From Trema orientale (taxonomy: Eukaryota; Streptophyta; Magnoliopsida; Rosales; Cannabaceae): a stretch of 64,000 nt of DNA. Each line of letters starts with the position of its first letter. The first letter of the stretch is position 1. The notes under the pieces were generated by a model that was not told where the DNA came from, made no database searches, and worked only from the letters and a program-made list of their open reading frames with translations. The stretch is from the NCBI GenBank assembly GCA_002914845.1, contig JXTC01000071.1:849645-913644 (forward strand). Reading direction: 5' to 3'. Shown piece by piece: positions 47,647 to 58,330 of the stretch. The position numbers and the translations under genes were made by a program.

Positions 47647-50040
47647 NAAAAACAAAGATAGCTAGTGTACAACTAGTATGAATAATTTACAGCTAGTATG
47701 AATAATTTACAGCTAATTCTCAATACTCTCCCTCAAGTTAGTGTATAGATGTCACATATGCCTAACTTATTTATGAACTTTAAGAACACTCGGGGTGAGA
47801 CTCCTTTGGTGAGAATATCAGGCAACTGATTTTCTGATCGAATATCTGGTAGTTCCAAAATCTTCTCCTCCAATTTTTTCTTGACAAAAAATCTGTCTAC
47901 CTCAACATACTTTGTTTGATCATGGTGAACAGGGTTATGAGACATATCATGTGTTGATTTATTATCACAATACAATTGAATTAGTTTAGAATATCCCAAA
48001 TCCTGTAGGAGAAACTTTAGCCATAACCCTTCATAAATTTCAAATATCATGCCTCTAAGTTCAGCTTCTCCACTTGAGTGAGCAACAATATTTGATTTTT
48101 TGCTTCTCTATGTGACAAAATTACTACCTACAAAGGTAAAGTACCCTGAAATAGATTGCATTACTCTTATCTCCAGCCCAGTCAATATTAGTGTATACAT
48201 CTATGGTTTGTTCTACTGTGTTTTTAGAGAATAAAATTCTCTTTCTTGGAGCAGATTTAAGATATCTCAAAATACACATAAACTGCATTCATGTGTTGTT
48301 CACCAAGATTATGCATAAACTAGCTAACAATACTCAATACATATGCGAGATCAGGTCTTGTGTATGCTAAGTACATTAATTTTCCGACAAGTCTCGGATA
48401 TCTTCCTTTATCAATTAGAATTTAGTTTGAAAACCTTCTTCTACTAGTGTGTCCACTGGTTAGCATGCTTATATTCTTGTTTCATACAATAAGTCTAAGG
48501 CATATTTTCTCTGTGGGAGAAATATCCCTTTTTTTAGATCGAGGTACTTAAATCCAAATAAAGTACTTCAAGGAACCTAGATCCTTCATTTTGAATTCTC
48601 TAGACAAGTATTTATGTAAAGCCTTCCTTTCTTCTGAACCATTTCTTGTTACTACTATGTCATCTACATAAACGATAAGTATTATAATTTTTTCATTCTG
48701 TTTCTTCGAGAATAACGTGTGATCTGAATTGCTTTATTGGTAGCCAAAGTATTTCATATCCTTTGTGAATCGTCCAAACCAAGCTCTTAGAGATTGCTTT
48801 AATCCGTACAATGATTTCTTCAGTCTACAAACTTTTCAATTATGTCTTTCTAATATCATACACCTTAGTAGTAGATCCATATAAATTTCTTCAGACATTT
48901 CCCCGTACAAAAAAGTATTCTTTAGATCAAGTTATTGCAGTGGCCAATCTAGGTTCACCGTTAGAGACAATAAGACTCGTACTGTGTTAATCTTAGTTAC
49001 AAGTGTAAATGTCTCTGTATAGTCGATCCCATAAGTCTTAGTGTACCATTTTGCCACCAACCTTACCTTAAAACATTCTATCATCCCATCGGCCTTGTAT
49101 TTCACTATGTAAATCTATCCACACCTAACTGGTTTCTTTTTCAGTGGTAAATCAACAAGTTCCTGTGTTTTATTTTTTTGTAAAGATTTCATTTTCTCAT
49201 TCATAGCGGCCTTCCATCTACAGTCAATCAATGTTTTCTACAAATTGTTAGGAATAGGTACAGTAGATAATTGATTTACAGATGACAAGTTTGATTAAGA
49301 CAAGTGATGGTTAGACACATAATGACTAATAGAATATTTGACTTTACTAGACAACTCAGGTTCATATATGAGTTTAGGAATACCTCGGGTGAGATATAAT
49401 GGTAACTATATTTTGGACAACTCAAACACTTGATTAAGACCATCCTCAGTAGCAGACGATTGGTTTGGTGCATCAATGGTTTGTGGTACGAGGGATTTAG
49501 ACTGAGATGAATTGGTAGCTTCAAATTCTGAATTTTCAGTGGCAGTTTCTATTTCTAGGTTCTCATCACACTTATATCCAAAGTTATACCACTTGAGTCC
49601 AATTTACCCACTTTCTGATTAACTGGTTCAGTTTTTGAGCCATCACCACTAAAATCCAAGTTTATATTACTTGGATCTAAGTTGCTTGTGTTACCAATGC
49701 CAGGGAATTCTTCTTCTTTGAAAATGAGAAATTCATAATCAAGAGTCTGAATCGAGATCAGCGGAGCTTTGAATTATTTTTTTCGATAAATGAAAATTTT
49801 GGATTTCACAGATATATAGAACCGATTGTTGGCTCTAATACCATGTAAAAAGAATGATGAATATGTTTCTTTTTATTCATTTTTTGTTCATTAATATACA
49901 AGACATTATATAGGAGTTGATATTCCTACAATCAAGCTGAACCAATCACCTATAACTAGACAAAAAACAAAGATAGCTAGTGTACAACTAGTATGAATAA
50001 TTTACAGTTAGTGTGAATAATTTACAACTAATTCTTAACA
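47647..50040 (-). mobile_element. Broken Copia-type LTR retrotransposon (fossil)
   Basis: Minus-strand orientation. The 5' LTR is 49844-50040 (TG...CA, 197 bp). Next to it the primer site TGGTATTAGAGCC resembles the Copia tRNA-Met site. The interior keeps traces of reverse transcriptase (a YVDDI-type motif near 48665) and RNase H (YCDNKS and DILTKG near 47780-47970). A partial 3' LTR (47647 to about 47725) follows a purine-rich tract. Gag and integrase are not recognised, so a large part is missing. Broken in many places; clearly old. Confidence 0.85.
49844..50040 (-). repeat. 5' LTR of the Copia fossil
   Basis: On the minus strand it begins TGTTAAGAATTAG and ends TTTTTACA. Its first about 85 bp recur at 47647-47725, which identifies the other LTR. 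Confidence 0.82.
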
Positions 50041-50159
50041 AACACACCCCTTCAATAGTGAGTTTTAGAAAACTCCTTTCAATAGTAATTAGATGAAATA
50101 CACCTCTTTTAAAAAATAGAGGTATAAAAAGACTTATATACCCTTAAGTCGAGAGTGCT

Positions 50160-50921
50160 AGACAAGAAATAATTTGGTAAAAAATTTGTGTCCTTACCCT
50201 CTATTTTATTTTTCAACATTGAGGACAAATTGATTTTGAGTTTGGGGGAGGGGTATTTGATTTTCATCCTTTTGTCTTATTTCTTATCTTTTGTTTAAAA
50301 AAATGAAAAAAAAAATATAAATAAGTGTCTAGTGGAGTGTTGATAGAAGAGAATTTAGTTGAAAAGAAGTATGAAAGTGTTATTCAATATACAAAGGAAT
50401 AACTCTACAAAGGTCTTAGATTAATATGCTTAAGAATGATTTAAACCTTAAATATTTCTAAAATTATCTTACCTTTGCCCAAGCCAACATTACAAGCTTA
50501 ATTAAAGACCTTTTGATCTTTGATGACATACTAACATACATTACTGGAGAGCGACATAAAAAATGGGCATATGGTGGTTCCAAATTGCATCATATAGAGA
50601 TCTTTCATAGTCTACCAAAACACACAAGTCTATCTAAAATTTATTTTGTTAAGTGATATTAATTTTGTACATACTTACATATTAAGAGTCTTGAGTGGAG
50701 TTAAACTGATGCTTGAAGTTAAAAATCTAGATAATCTCAATGTTTACATTTCTTTTGAGCTTGGAACAATTTGTGACTTCGGAGATACTTGTACAGTTTT
50801 TGATTCAATACGAAACTCACACCTTGTCATTTATGTCTTTAGTATTTGATTTGTGTTTTGCTTTTCTTTTTCTTGTTTCGTTTTGCTTGAGAACAAGCAA
50901 ATATTCGCATTTAGGGATATT
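50160..50921 (+). mobile_element. 3' internal region of a Gypsy-type LTR element (fossil)
   Basis: Contains ATTGAGGACAAATTGATTTT followed by GAGTTTGGGGGAGGGG, the style of 3' untranslated sequence in plant Gypsy elements, and runs to a purine-rich tract just before the LTR at 50922. The last about 190 bp recur before the second LTR at 54074. No coding sequence remains. Confidence 0.55.
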
Positions 50922-52385
50922 TGATGAGTGATTAATTCACTCATAAATTAAGTATCATTCAACTCAAATATTTGTAAGTTCTCAAGCATTTTTAGTGGTT
51001 TGATGTGTTTTTGATTTATTTTTATAGTTCTTGTGAATAAATGAGAATCAAGATAAAATGGTGCTAAATATGGGTATTTCAACCTTTTTAAATGAAAGTT
51101 GAGTTCGATACGAATGCAACGCAATGAAAATTAGGCAAAATGGAGCTAAAACGAAGAAACGGCACCCTCGGAAAGCAAAACTATCGTGCTAAGTTCTAGA
51201 ACTAAGAGTGTCGTGGCGTTACCTAGAAATCAGACTTCTAGAGGCTAGAGCACTACAGGGCTCACGAAGGAGTGCCGCGGTGCTACCCAGCATCTTAAAG
51301 CGCATTTTTAGCGAGTTTTTAGAGCCAATCTGGACCATTGATGCCATCTGATTGAATAATTGACTTTCTATCCGGTCTAGGTCATCTTGGAGCCCCTCAA
51401 ATACATCCTTAAGCCTCCATTTCATATGTGGAGAGTTGGAGAGAAAATACAATAAAGAGAGCTCAAAAATTCTAGAGAGAAAGAAGCTTGGAGCAAAAAT
51501 CTTGGAGAGGATACTTGAGAGAGTGGCTTGAAGAGATTGAAGCTTGAAGTTCTACCTTCACAAAAGAGATTTTCTCGTCCTCTTTCTCACCCTAATCTCA
51601 TTTGAATATTTGTATTATGCTTGATTCATGAATATATTTGGATATATGAAATTCTTATCGAGATTAGTGTTAGATTCTCCTATGTTGAATTAATTGTTAT
51701 ATGCTTGAGGAATGATGTAACTTAAACTTTGATTCTATGTCTTGATTTCTAATATATTCTTTGATATTGTTCTTGAATTTTTCTATTCTATTCCATGCTT
51801 AATACTTCTCAACTAGTTAGTTACTAGTTGGATGATTTGGTTTCTAGAATTTGGCACTTGAGAAAAAGAATTTTAGAAAGAACCATATGATATCCTAGGA
51901 CTTGTAGAGTTTGAGAGAACCTATAATTCCTTTGAAGCCATGATCAAAGAACTATTGAATATAATGAATTCTTAATTTCTAGGTTCGGAATAGAGATATT
52001 GGAACCGAGATTTAAGAATAATTTTACTCGGCACTCGAGAGAGAGAGTAGAAATACCTTTGGGTTCTTGGCTTACAAATTAGTAATAATTGATTTGAATA
52101 CAATTGGCGATCAAAAGAAATAATTGATAGTTAGATGAATTCAATCCCCTAGTACATTTACGCATAGAGTTTTTATATTTTATTAATGTATTTATATTAA
52201 TATTTGTATTTATTTAACTTATAAATTCATTTAGTTTGGTTACCTTGATAAAGGTAGGTCACGATAATTCTGGTACTTAATGATATTTTAATATCCAATT
52301 CCTCGTGGGATCAACAACTCTCTTATCAATATGACCCATGCACTTGCAGTTATTTTAATTATATGCATTTAGAGTAACAACGCCA
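50922..52385 (+). repeat. Gypsy-like LTR, copy 1 (fossil)
   Basis: Begins TGATGAGTGATTAATTCACT and ends near ...AACAACGCCA, about 1.46 kb. Closely matches 54074-55569 along its whole length. The shared 3' end contains CTCGTGGGATC and GCACTTGCAGT, typical of long plant Gypsy LTRs. Exact right end is inferred from the CA dinucleotide. Confidence 0.75.
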
Positions 52386-52391
52386 AACAAG

Positions 52392-53846
52392 GTATCTGTT
52401 GCAGATTTTTATAATAGCTACGCAAGTGCACGTGTCGAACAAGTAATATAGTAGTAAGTTAAGTATCGTCTCCACAAGGATTTATTACTAAAATTGATTG
52501 TAAAAACTAAATGTCAAACAAATTAGTTTAAGGAATGAGAAATAAAGATTTGTAACAAAATAGTAAAAATAAAAGGATGCAAAAGAAATGTAAATATTAA
52601 GCAGAAAATAGCACGATCTAATCAAGTGATTGTGAATCAGTGGTGGGATTAAGCTGGGAATATTGAATCCTCCTTGGTTATAAATCTGGGTTTAATTGCT
52701 GTAGCAACGCTTATGGCAAAATTACTCTAGGAACCGAAAATTCAATCTGCACATAATAATCTTCCGAATTTATTATGTTTAAAGTTCTTCAAACCAGATT
52801 TAACATATTCCTATGCTTACCCAGTTCTCAAAACGCCATTTATAGCATCAATTTCCAATGGGTTTGCATGGTAATAATATATTCCTATACCATTACTAAT
52901 TCAAAGATCTATTAAGGAGACGATTGAAACATGCATCATTCAAGCTAGATCCAACTAAGATTAACCTTTCCAGAATTAATCCTAATTTATTTATCCTAAA
53001 TATTGATGGCCAAGCAATAAAAGGAAATCATAATGAAGCTCACTTGAATGAACAAGAGGAAATTACCATAAACATTCAAAGCAACAATTAATCCATCACT
53101 ACAACCTTAGATTCATAAATATCTTAGCTAAAGAAACTTAGCTCATGTTCTGGGGCTTAAAAATTAGCAGCTCTAAATACCCCATTAATTACAAAAAGTT
53201 CAAGAAAAGGAAAAGAAATTAAATACAAAGAAGATTGAAAGAAGTAAGGAAAAGTCTAGCTGGATGATGGTGATTTTTGCTCTTTGCTGCAGCTAGTACT
53301 TCCTCCTCTTCGTCCTTTCTTCGCTATACTGTTTTTCTTCCCTTTCTTTCCTTTTTCGTATTTTTCTCTTAGCTCAGCCACCAAGCTCTCTCCTCTTTCT
53401 ACAGTGTGAGGTACCCTAGCACACGTGTTAGCCAAATAAAAGAGTGAGGACCACTTCGCTTCATTTTCCCTTAGCTGGTATTTAATATTAGCTGTCAGCA
53501 CCAGCTGTACGAAATAGATGCCAGCTAGAAAATAGAATCTGCTGTTCAGTATTATTCCGGCGCGTTGCTGGAGCAAAGTTACTTCCAGCTTTGACTTAAG
53601 TTCAGCTTTCCTTCCAAGATGCTGCCATTTAAATTCTACAGAACTCAAGTCCAAATTTCAACATTTCTACTAAAAATTAAAAGAAATAAACTAGATATTG
53701 ACTAAATTAGATCATAAACATCAGAAACATCAAAAACTAAAATAAAGTAAAGAAAGGCACCTAAATTAGACAATTTATTCTTTTAAAACAACTATCCTAA
53801 GACTCAAAACACCAAATAACTCTATTTTCATAGAGTTATCAGTATC
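52392..53846 (-). mobile_element. Solo LTR inserted next to Gypsy LTR copy 1 (fossil)
   Basis: The 1445-bp insert 52397-53841 is bounded by the 5-bp duplication GTATC (52392-52396 and 53842-53846). It is absent from the matching place in the second copy (about 55574-55585), where GGTATCTTGCAACTCTACC is nearly continuous. On the minus strand it runs TGATAACTCTATGAAAATAG ... AAATCTGCAACA, an LTR of TG...CA type. No second LTR or interior is present, so it is a solo LTR left after recombination. A minus-strand frame at 53256-53654 lies inside it and is not a host gene. Confidence 0.85.
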
Positions 53847-53874
53847 TTACAACTCTACCTCCCCTGTCTAGACG

Positions 53875-54073
53875 GAATCTAGATAATCTCAATATTTGCA
53901 TTTCCTTTGAGCTTAGAACAATTTATGACTTCAGAGATACTTGTACAGTTTTAGATTCAATACGAAATTCATACCTTATCGTTTATGTCTTTAGAACTTG
54001 ATTTGTGTTTTGCTTTTCTTTTTCTTGTTTCGTTTTGATTGAGAACAAGTAAATATTCACGTTTGGGGGTATT
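53875..54073 (+). mobile_element. Residual internal sequence between two Gypsy-like LTRs (fossil)
   Basis: Matches 50724-50921 and ends at a GTTTGGGGG polypurine tract before the LTR. With the about 40-bp segment before it, this is essentially all the interior left between the two LTRs. Confidence 0.65.
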
Positions 54074-55569
54074 TGATGAGTGATTAATTCATTCATAAAT
54101 CAAGTATCATTCAACTCAAATATTTGTAAGGTCTCAAGTATTTTTGGTGGTTTGATATGTTTTTACTTTGCTTTTATAGTTTTTGTGAATAAATGAGAAT
54201 TAAGATAAATTGATGCCAAATATGGGTATTTTAACCCTTTTAAATGTTGAGTCCAATACGAACGCAACGCAATAAAAATCAGGCAAAATGGAGCTTAAAC
54301 GAAGAAATGGCTCCTCCGGGAAGAAAAGCTGTCGTGCTAAATTCTAGAACTAAGAGTACCGCGACTCTTGAATAGTAGCACCGCGGCGCTACCTGGAAAT
54401 CATACTTCCGCAGGCTAGAGTGCTGCGGCGCTTGCCAGGGAGTGTCGGGCACTACCTATTGTCTTGAAGCGCATTTTTAGCGAGTTTTTAGAGCGAGTCT
54501 GAACTATTGATGCCATCTGATCGAATGGTTGACATTCTATCCAGCCTAAGTCTTCTTGGAGCTCCTTAAATACATTTTTAAGCCTCCATTTTATAGGTGG
54601 AGAGTTAGAGAGAAAATACAATAAAGAGAGCTTAAAAATCCTAGAGAGGAAGAAGCTTGGAGCAAAAATCTTAGAGAGAATGCTTGAAAGAGTTGCTTGA
54701 AGAGATTGAAGCTTGAAGTTCTACATCCACAAAAGAGTTTTTCTTATCCTCTTTCTCACCCTAATCTCATTTGAATGTTTGTATTGTGCTTGATTCATGA
54801 ATATAGTTGGATGTATAAAATTCTTATTGAGATTAGTATTAGATTCTCCTATGGTGAATTAATTGTCATATGCTTAGGGAATAGTGTAACTTAAACTTTG
54901 ATTCTATGTCTTGATTTCTAATATATTATTTGATATTGTTCTTGAATTTATCTATACTATTTCATGCTTAATACTTCTCAACTAATTAGTTACTAGTTGG
55001 ATAATTTAATTTCTAGAATTTGGCACTTGAGAAAGGGAATTTTAAAAAGAACCTTATGATAGTATAACCTAGAACTTGTAGAGTTTGAGAAAATCTATAA
55101 TTCCTTTGAAGCCGTGATTAAAGAAATATTGAACATAATGAATTCATAATTTCTAGATTCAGAATAGAGATATTGAAATCGAGATTTAGGAATAATTTCA
55201 CTCGGTACTCGAGAGAAAGAGTAGAAATACCTTTGGGTTCTTGGCTTATAAACTAATAATTGATTTGAATGCAATTGGCGATCAAAAGAAATAATTGATA
55301 GTTAGGTGAATTCAATCTCTTAGTATATTTATACATAGAGTTTTCATATTTTATTTATATATCTATATTAATATTTGTATTTATTTAACCTATAAATTCA
55401 TTTAGTTTAGTTACCTAGATAAAGTTAGGTCACGATAATTCTAGTACTTAACGATAATTTAATACCCAATTCCTCGTGGGATCGACAACTCTCTTATCAC
55501 TTTATTATTTGTATACGACCCGTGCATTTGCAGTTATTTTAATTATATGCATTTAGCATAACAACACCA
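54074..55569 (+). repeat. Gypsy-like LTR, copy 2 (fossil)
   Basis: About 1.5 kb, begins TGATGAGTGATTAATTCATT and ends near ...AACAACACCA. Many single differences from copy 1 indicate an old event. The short downstream word GCAACTCTACCTTCCCTGTC also follows copy 1, after the solo LTR. Confidence 0.75.
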
Positions 55570-55619
55570 AACAAGGTATCTTGCAACTCTACCTTCCCTG
55601 TCTAGACGGAATGTAGACC

Positions 55620-56816
55620 CTTGTTTAGGCAAGTATTAGGGGCATTTTTATATTTAAAGTAATTTAAAGCATAAAAAAGTGTATTCACCCAAAAATTATA
55701 AAGAGGGATATATTTCCTAAAATACACTCTGATAATTGTGTAATTTTCAAAGAATCCCTTTTTAAAATTACTACACTTCTTATTTTGGGATTGCATGGGT
55801 GTTCGTTGTGCAGTTAGCCAGTTTTTGCCTCTCAATGAGTACGTAAACTACACATGTATTTTTATGCCTGTTCTAAAATCACACGGCTTGAAATGGTTGA
55901 GAAAAACGAAACCAAATCATAACTATATTTGTGGTGTAGTGTGGTACAATTTATGCGGTTTGGACTACCTGCACTAAAAATGAGTTTGACAAATATGGTA
56001 TTGAATTGATAAATATGGCCAATTGAATTTTTGTTTATTATGGTTTATAGACTATTTTTTTTTATAGGACTAAAATATACGTAACAACAAAATGTAAAAA
56101 TACATTCTGCAAAATATAAATTTTATAAATCAAAAGTGAAGAAAATTACTTAAAAATATTGAAGGCATTTTGTAGTGCAATTTGAAACGCACAAAACTTT
56201 TCAAACTGGGCATTATGTTTTGGGATTTTACAAATCATATTATATTATGTAACTAGCTCACACGGTCTAATGTGGTTTGAATAATTTATGTAGTTTGTTT
56301 GTTTTTGGAACACTCTTATGTGATTGCAACATAATATTTCAATTTCACCATGAAACATCTAGACTTTAAGTGGAAAAAAAATCAATGAAAATACACTTAT
56401 CTTTCAATATCTAGAACACTATATTATTTTCAAACAACTTCTAAATTAAGGGGAAACCATTACCAAATAACCAAAAGTTGAAACAAAAAATAAGATTTCT
56501 ATGACTTTAGAATTTCTATCAACGTAATTTCTATTTTCTATGAAAGCTTAGGAATTTCTATTGACGTAATTTTTATTTTCTATGAAAGCTTAGGGACTTA
56601 CTTGGATTCATTTTTTTTTTTTCAAATGAGGAAAATGGGAAAAAAGAAAATGGAAGTTTGCTTAGTAACCTTATTTTTGTTTTCTGTTTTTGAAAGTTGT
56701 TACAAAAATTTCGAACAAAAAGTGGTAATTTTTTTTACAACCTTAAAAAAAAAAATTCAAAAACAAACGAATGTATAAACATTTATACCCAGTGCATATA
56801 TACATATATATGTGTA
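55620..56816. other. Intergenic, no gene seen; possible decayed hAT-like repeat
   Basis: 55795-56330 has TGCGGTTTGG and CACACGG/GTGGTGTAGTGTGG words like those in the 46407-47163 element, so a related decayed repeat is possible. A short tandem duplication of AATTTCTAT...GTAATTT lies near 56510-56590. No gene. Confidence 0.4.
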
Positions 56817-57066
56817 GGTTGTCAATCCAGTAAGTATTTTTTTTATCTATATATAGATTTTTTTTTTAGCTGTTGGATCGTCATCTAATGTGATCCAACG
56901 ACTATAATGATATATATAAAAAGACGTGCATCATTAATGCTATTTCTTTCTATCATTAACACTATTTCTTTCTTTTACTTTTTAACTATAAAAAGACGTG
57001 CATGATAAATTTTAATCGATTAAAACCATAACTATGTTTATCTAAAAAAAAAAAATACCTACTGGA
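56817..57066. repeat. MITE family A, copy 3
   Basis: Left end GGTTGTCAATCCAGTAAG, right end reverse complement ATTTCCAGTAGGTATTTT. Core GCTGTTGGATCGTCATCTAA, then AAAAAGACGTGCAT twice, the second a short internal duplication. Best match is copy 2. Confidence 0.7.
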
Positions 57067-57083
57067 AATATGGAGGACTTCTC

Positions 57084-57273
57084 AATGGTTATAATTTTTT
57101 TGTGACCATGAATGGATACTAAAAAAAGTAGTTATAGCATTAAATTTTTTTGATAGTAATAAATAACATTAAATTTTTTTGGCCAATCACCAAACTAATC
57201 ACCACCGTAGGATATTAGATCTAACGGCTTAAACCATTGTAACCATGCATGGGTAAATATTGTTGTAACCATT
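57084..57273. repeat. MITE, AATGGTTA-type ends
   Basis: Left end AATGGTTATAATTTTTTTGT pairs with the reverse complement of the right end, AATGGTTACAACAATATTTA, and pairing continues through GACCATGAATGG / ACCCATGCATGG. About 190 bp, no clear target duplication. Confidence 0.6.
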
Positions 57274-57560
57274 TAAACCAAACCCATATTTATATACAAA
57301 TATAAGTTTTTATATATATATATACATAAATATAAGTTTATATGACTTTTCTCTCATTATTTGTAATTTTTTAAAAAAAAAATAAGTGGGAAATCCTTTT
57401 CAAAAAATAAAAATAAAAGTAAATAGTGAAATAAATTTGTCAAATATATTTTTTTGTTTTAAAACTTAAAACTAAAACAAAATTTTACAAAATTTTAAAT
57501 ACAAAATGCCGTTAAACAAGAAAGGAGAATTAACTCATCATGAGATGAGAGAGATGTTTG

Positions 57561-58020
57561 TAGGAATGACAATAGAGCAGATCAGGGACGGTTTTTCAAT
57601 TACCATCCCCAATTCCGAAAGCCAATCACAATACCATACCCGCCTCATTAACTATTCTTTTAGATGCGTGGACGGTATGGATATTAACTAACAGATAAAC
57701 AGAAAAACTATAGTTACCCATTACCCATTAATAATAATAAAATATTAAAAAATTTAAGATGAAAATTCGAAATCTTTTTTCATAATCAACAAAATATTAA
57801 ACACAATAATATACTAATAATTTTTAAACTCTAAAATTTAAATATATAAATATATATAATTCTTCAAATTCATTATTTTATAAGAATATAGATTAATGTA
57901 AAATTAAATAAATATTTATATGTATAATAATTTTTCTATGTAAAATGCGAATTATGCTAATACCCTCCCGCACCCTACCGCATATTAACTTTGCGGGTAT
58001 TGCGCGCTCCGGTCATGATC
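57561..58020. repeat. Decayed TIR repeat with GGAATGACAAT / CCCGCA words
   Basis: Left GGAATGACAATAGAGCAG with GACGGTTTTTCAATTACCAT resembles a widespread plant repeat in which the end reads GGCAATGGGGCGGG. The right part carries ACCCTCCCGCACCCTACCGC and TTTGCGGGTATTGCGC. Boundaries are not certain. Confidence 0.35.
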
Positions 58021-58330
58021 TCCACTTAAGAGATTTTTTCTCTCCCGTTCGGATCGAATAACTAAGCTACTGTAGCCGTGGGTTATACTGCCATCCTAGA
58101 CTCCGAGAAGTCGCTTGCACTGTAGTGGCGCCAAGCCAACTCAAGGGTCAGTCAAGCACCCTGTGGAGTAAGGTGGATGAACTTTTTAATCGTAATTGTT
58201 TAAAGAATTTTATCGAAAAAGCTTTCATCGAAAGAGCTAGCATCAGCCTTTTTTTTTTTTTTGGGTGGTTTACTAGTCTCCATATTACCTTCTTCCTGGC
58301 AGGCAGTTTGGAGCGGAGAGAGAGTGCGTG
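58021..58330 (+). promoter_or_regulatory. Upstream region and leader of the amidohydrolase gene
   Basis: Higher GC than the surrounding DNA. No clear TATA box; TATA-less promoters are common in housekeeping-type plant genes. A poly-T run lies at 58249-58262. The frame at 58125-58331 has no ATG start and overlaps the real start, so it is not called. Confidence 0.35.

Noticed and set aside
53256-53654. 132-codon minus-strand frame
   Set aside because: It lies inside the solo LTR and has no recognised host domain.
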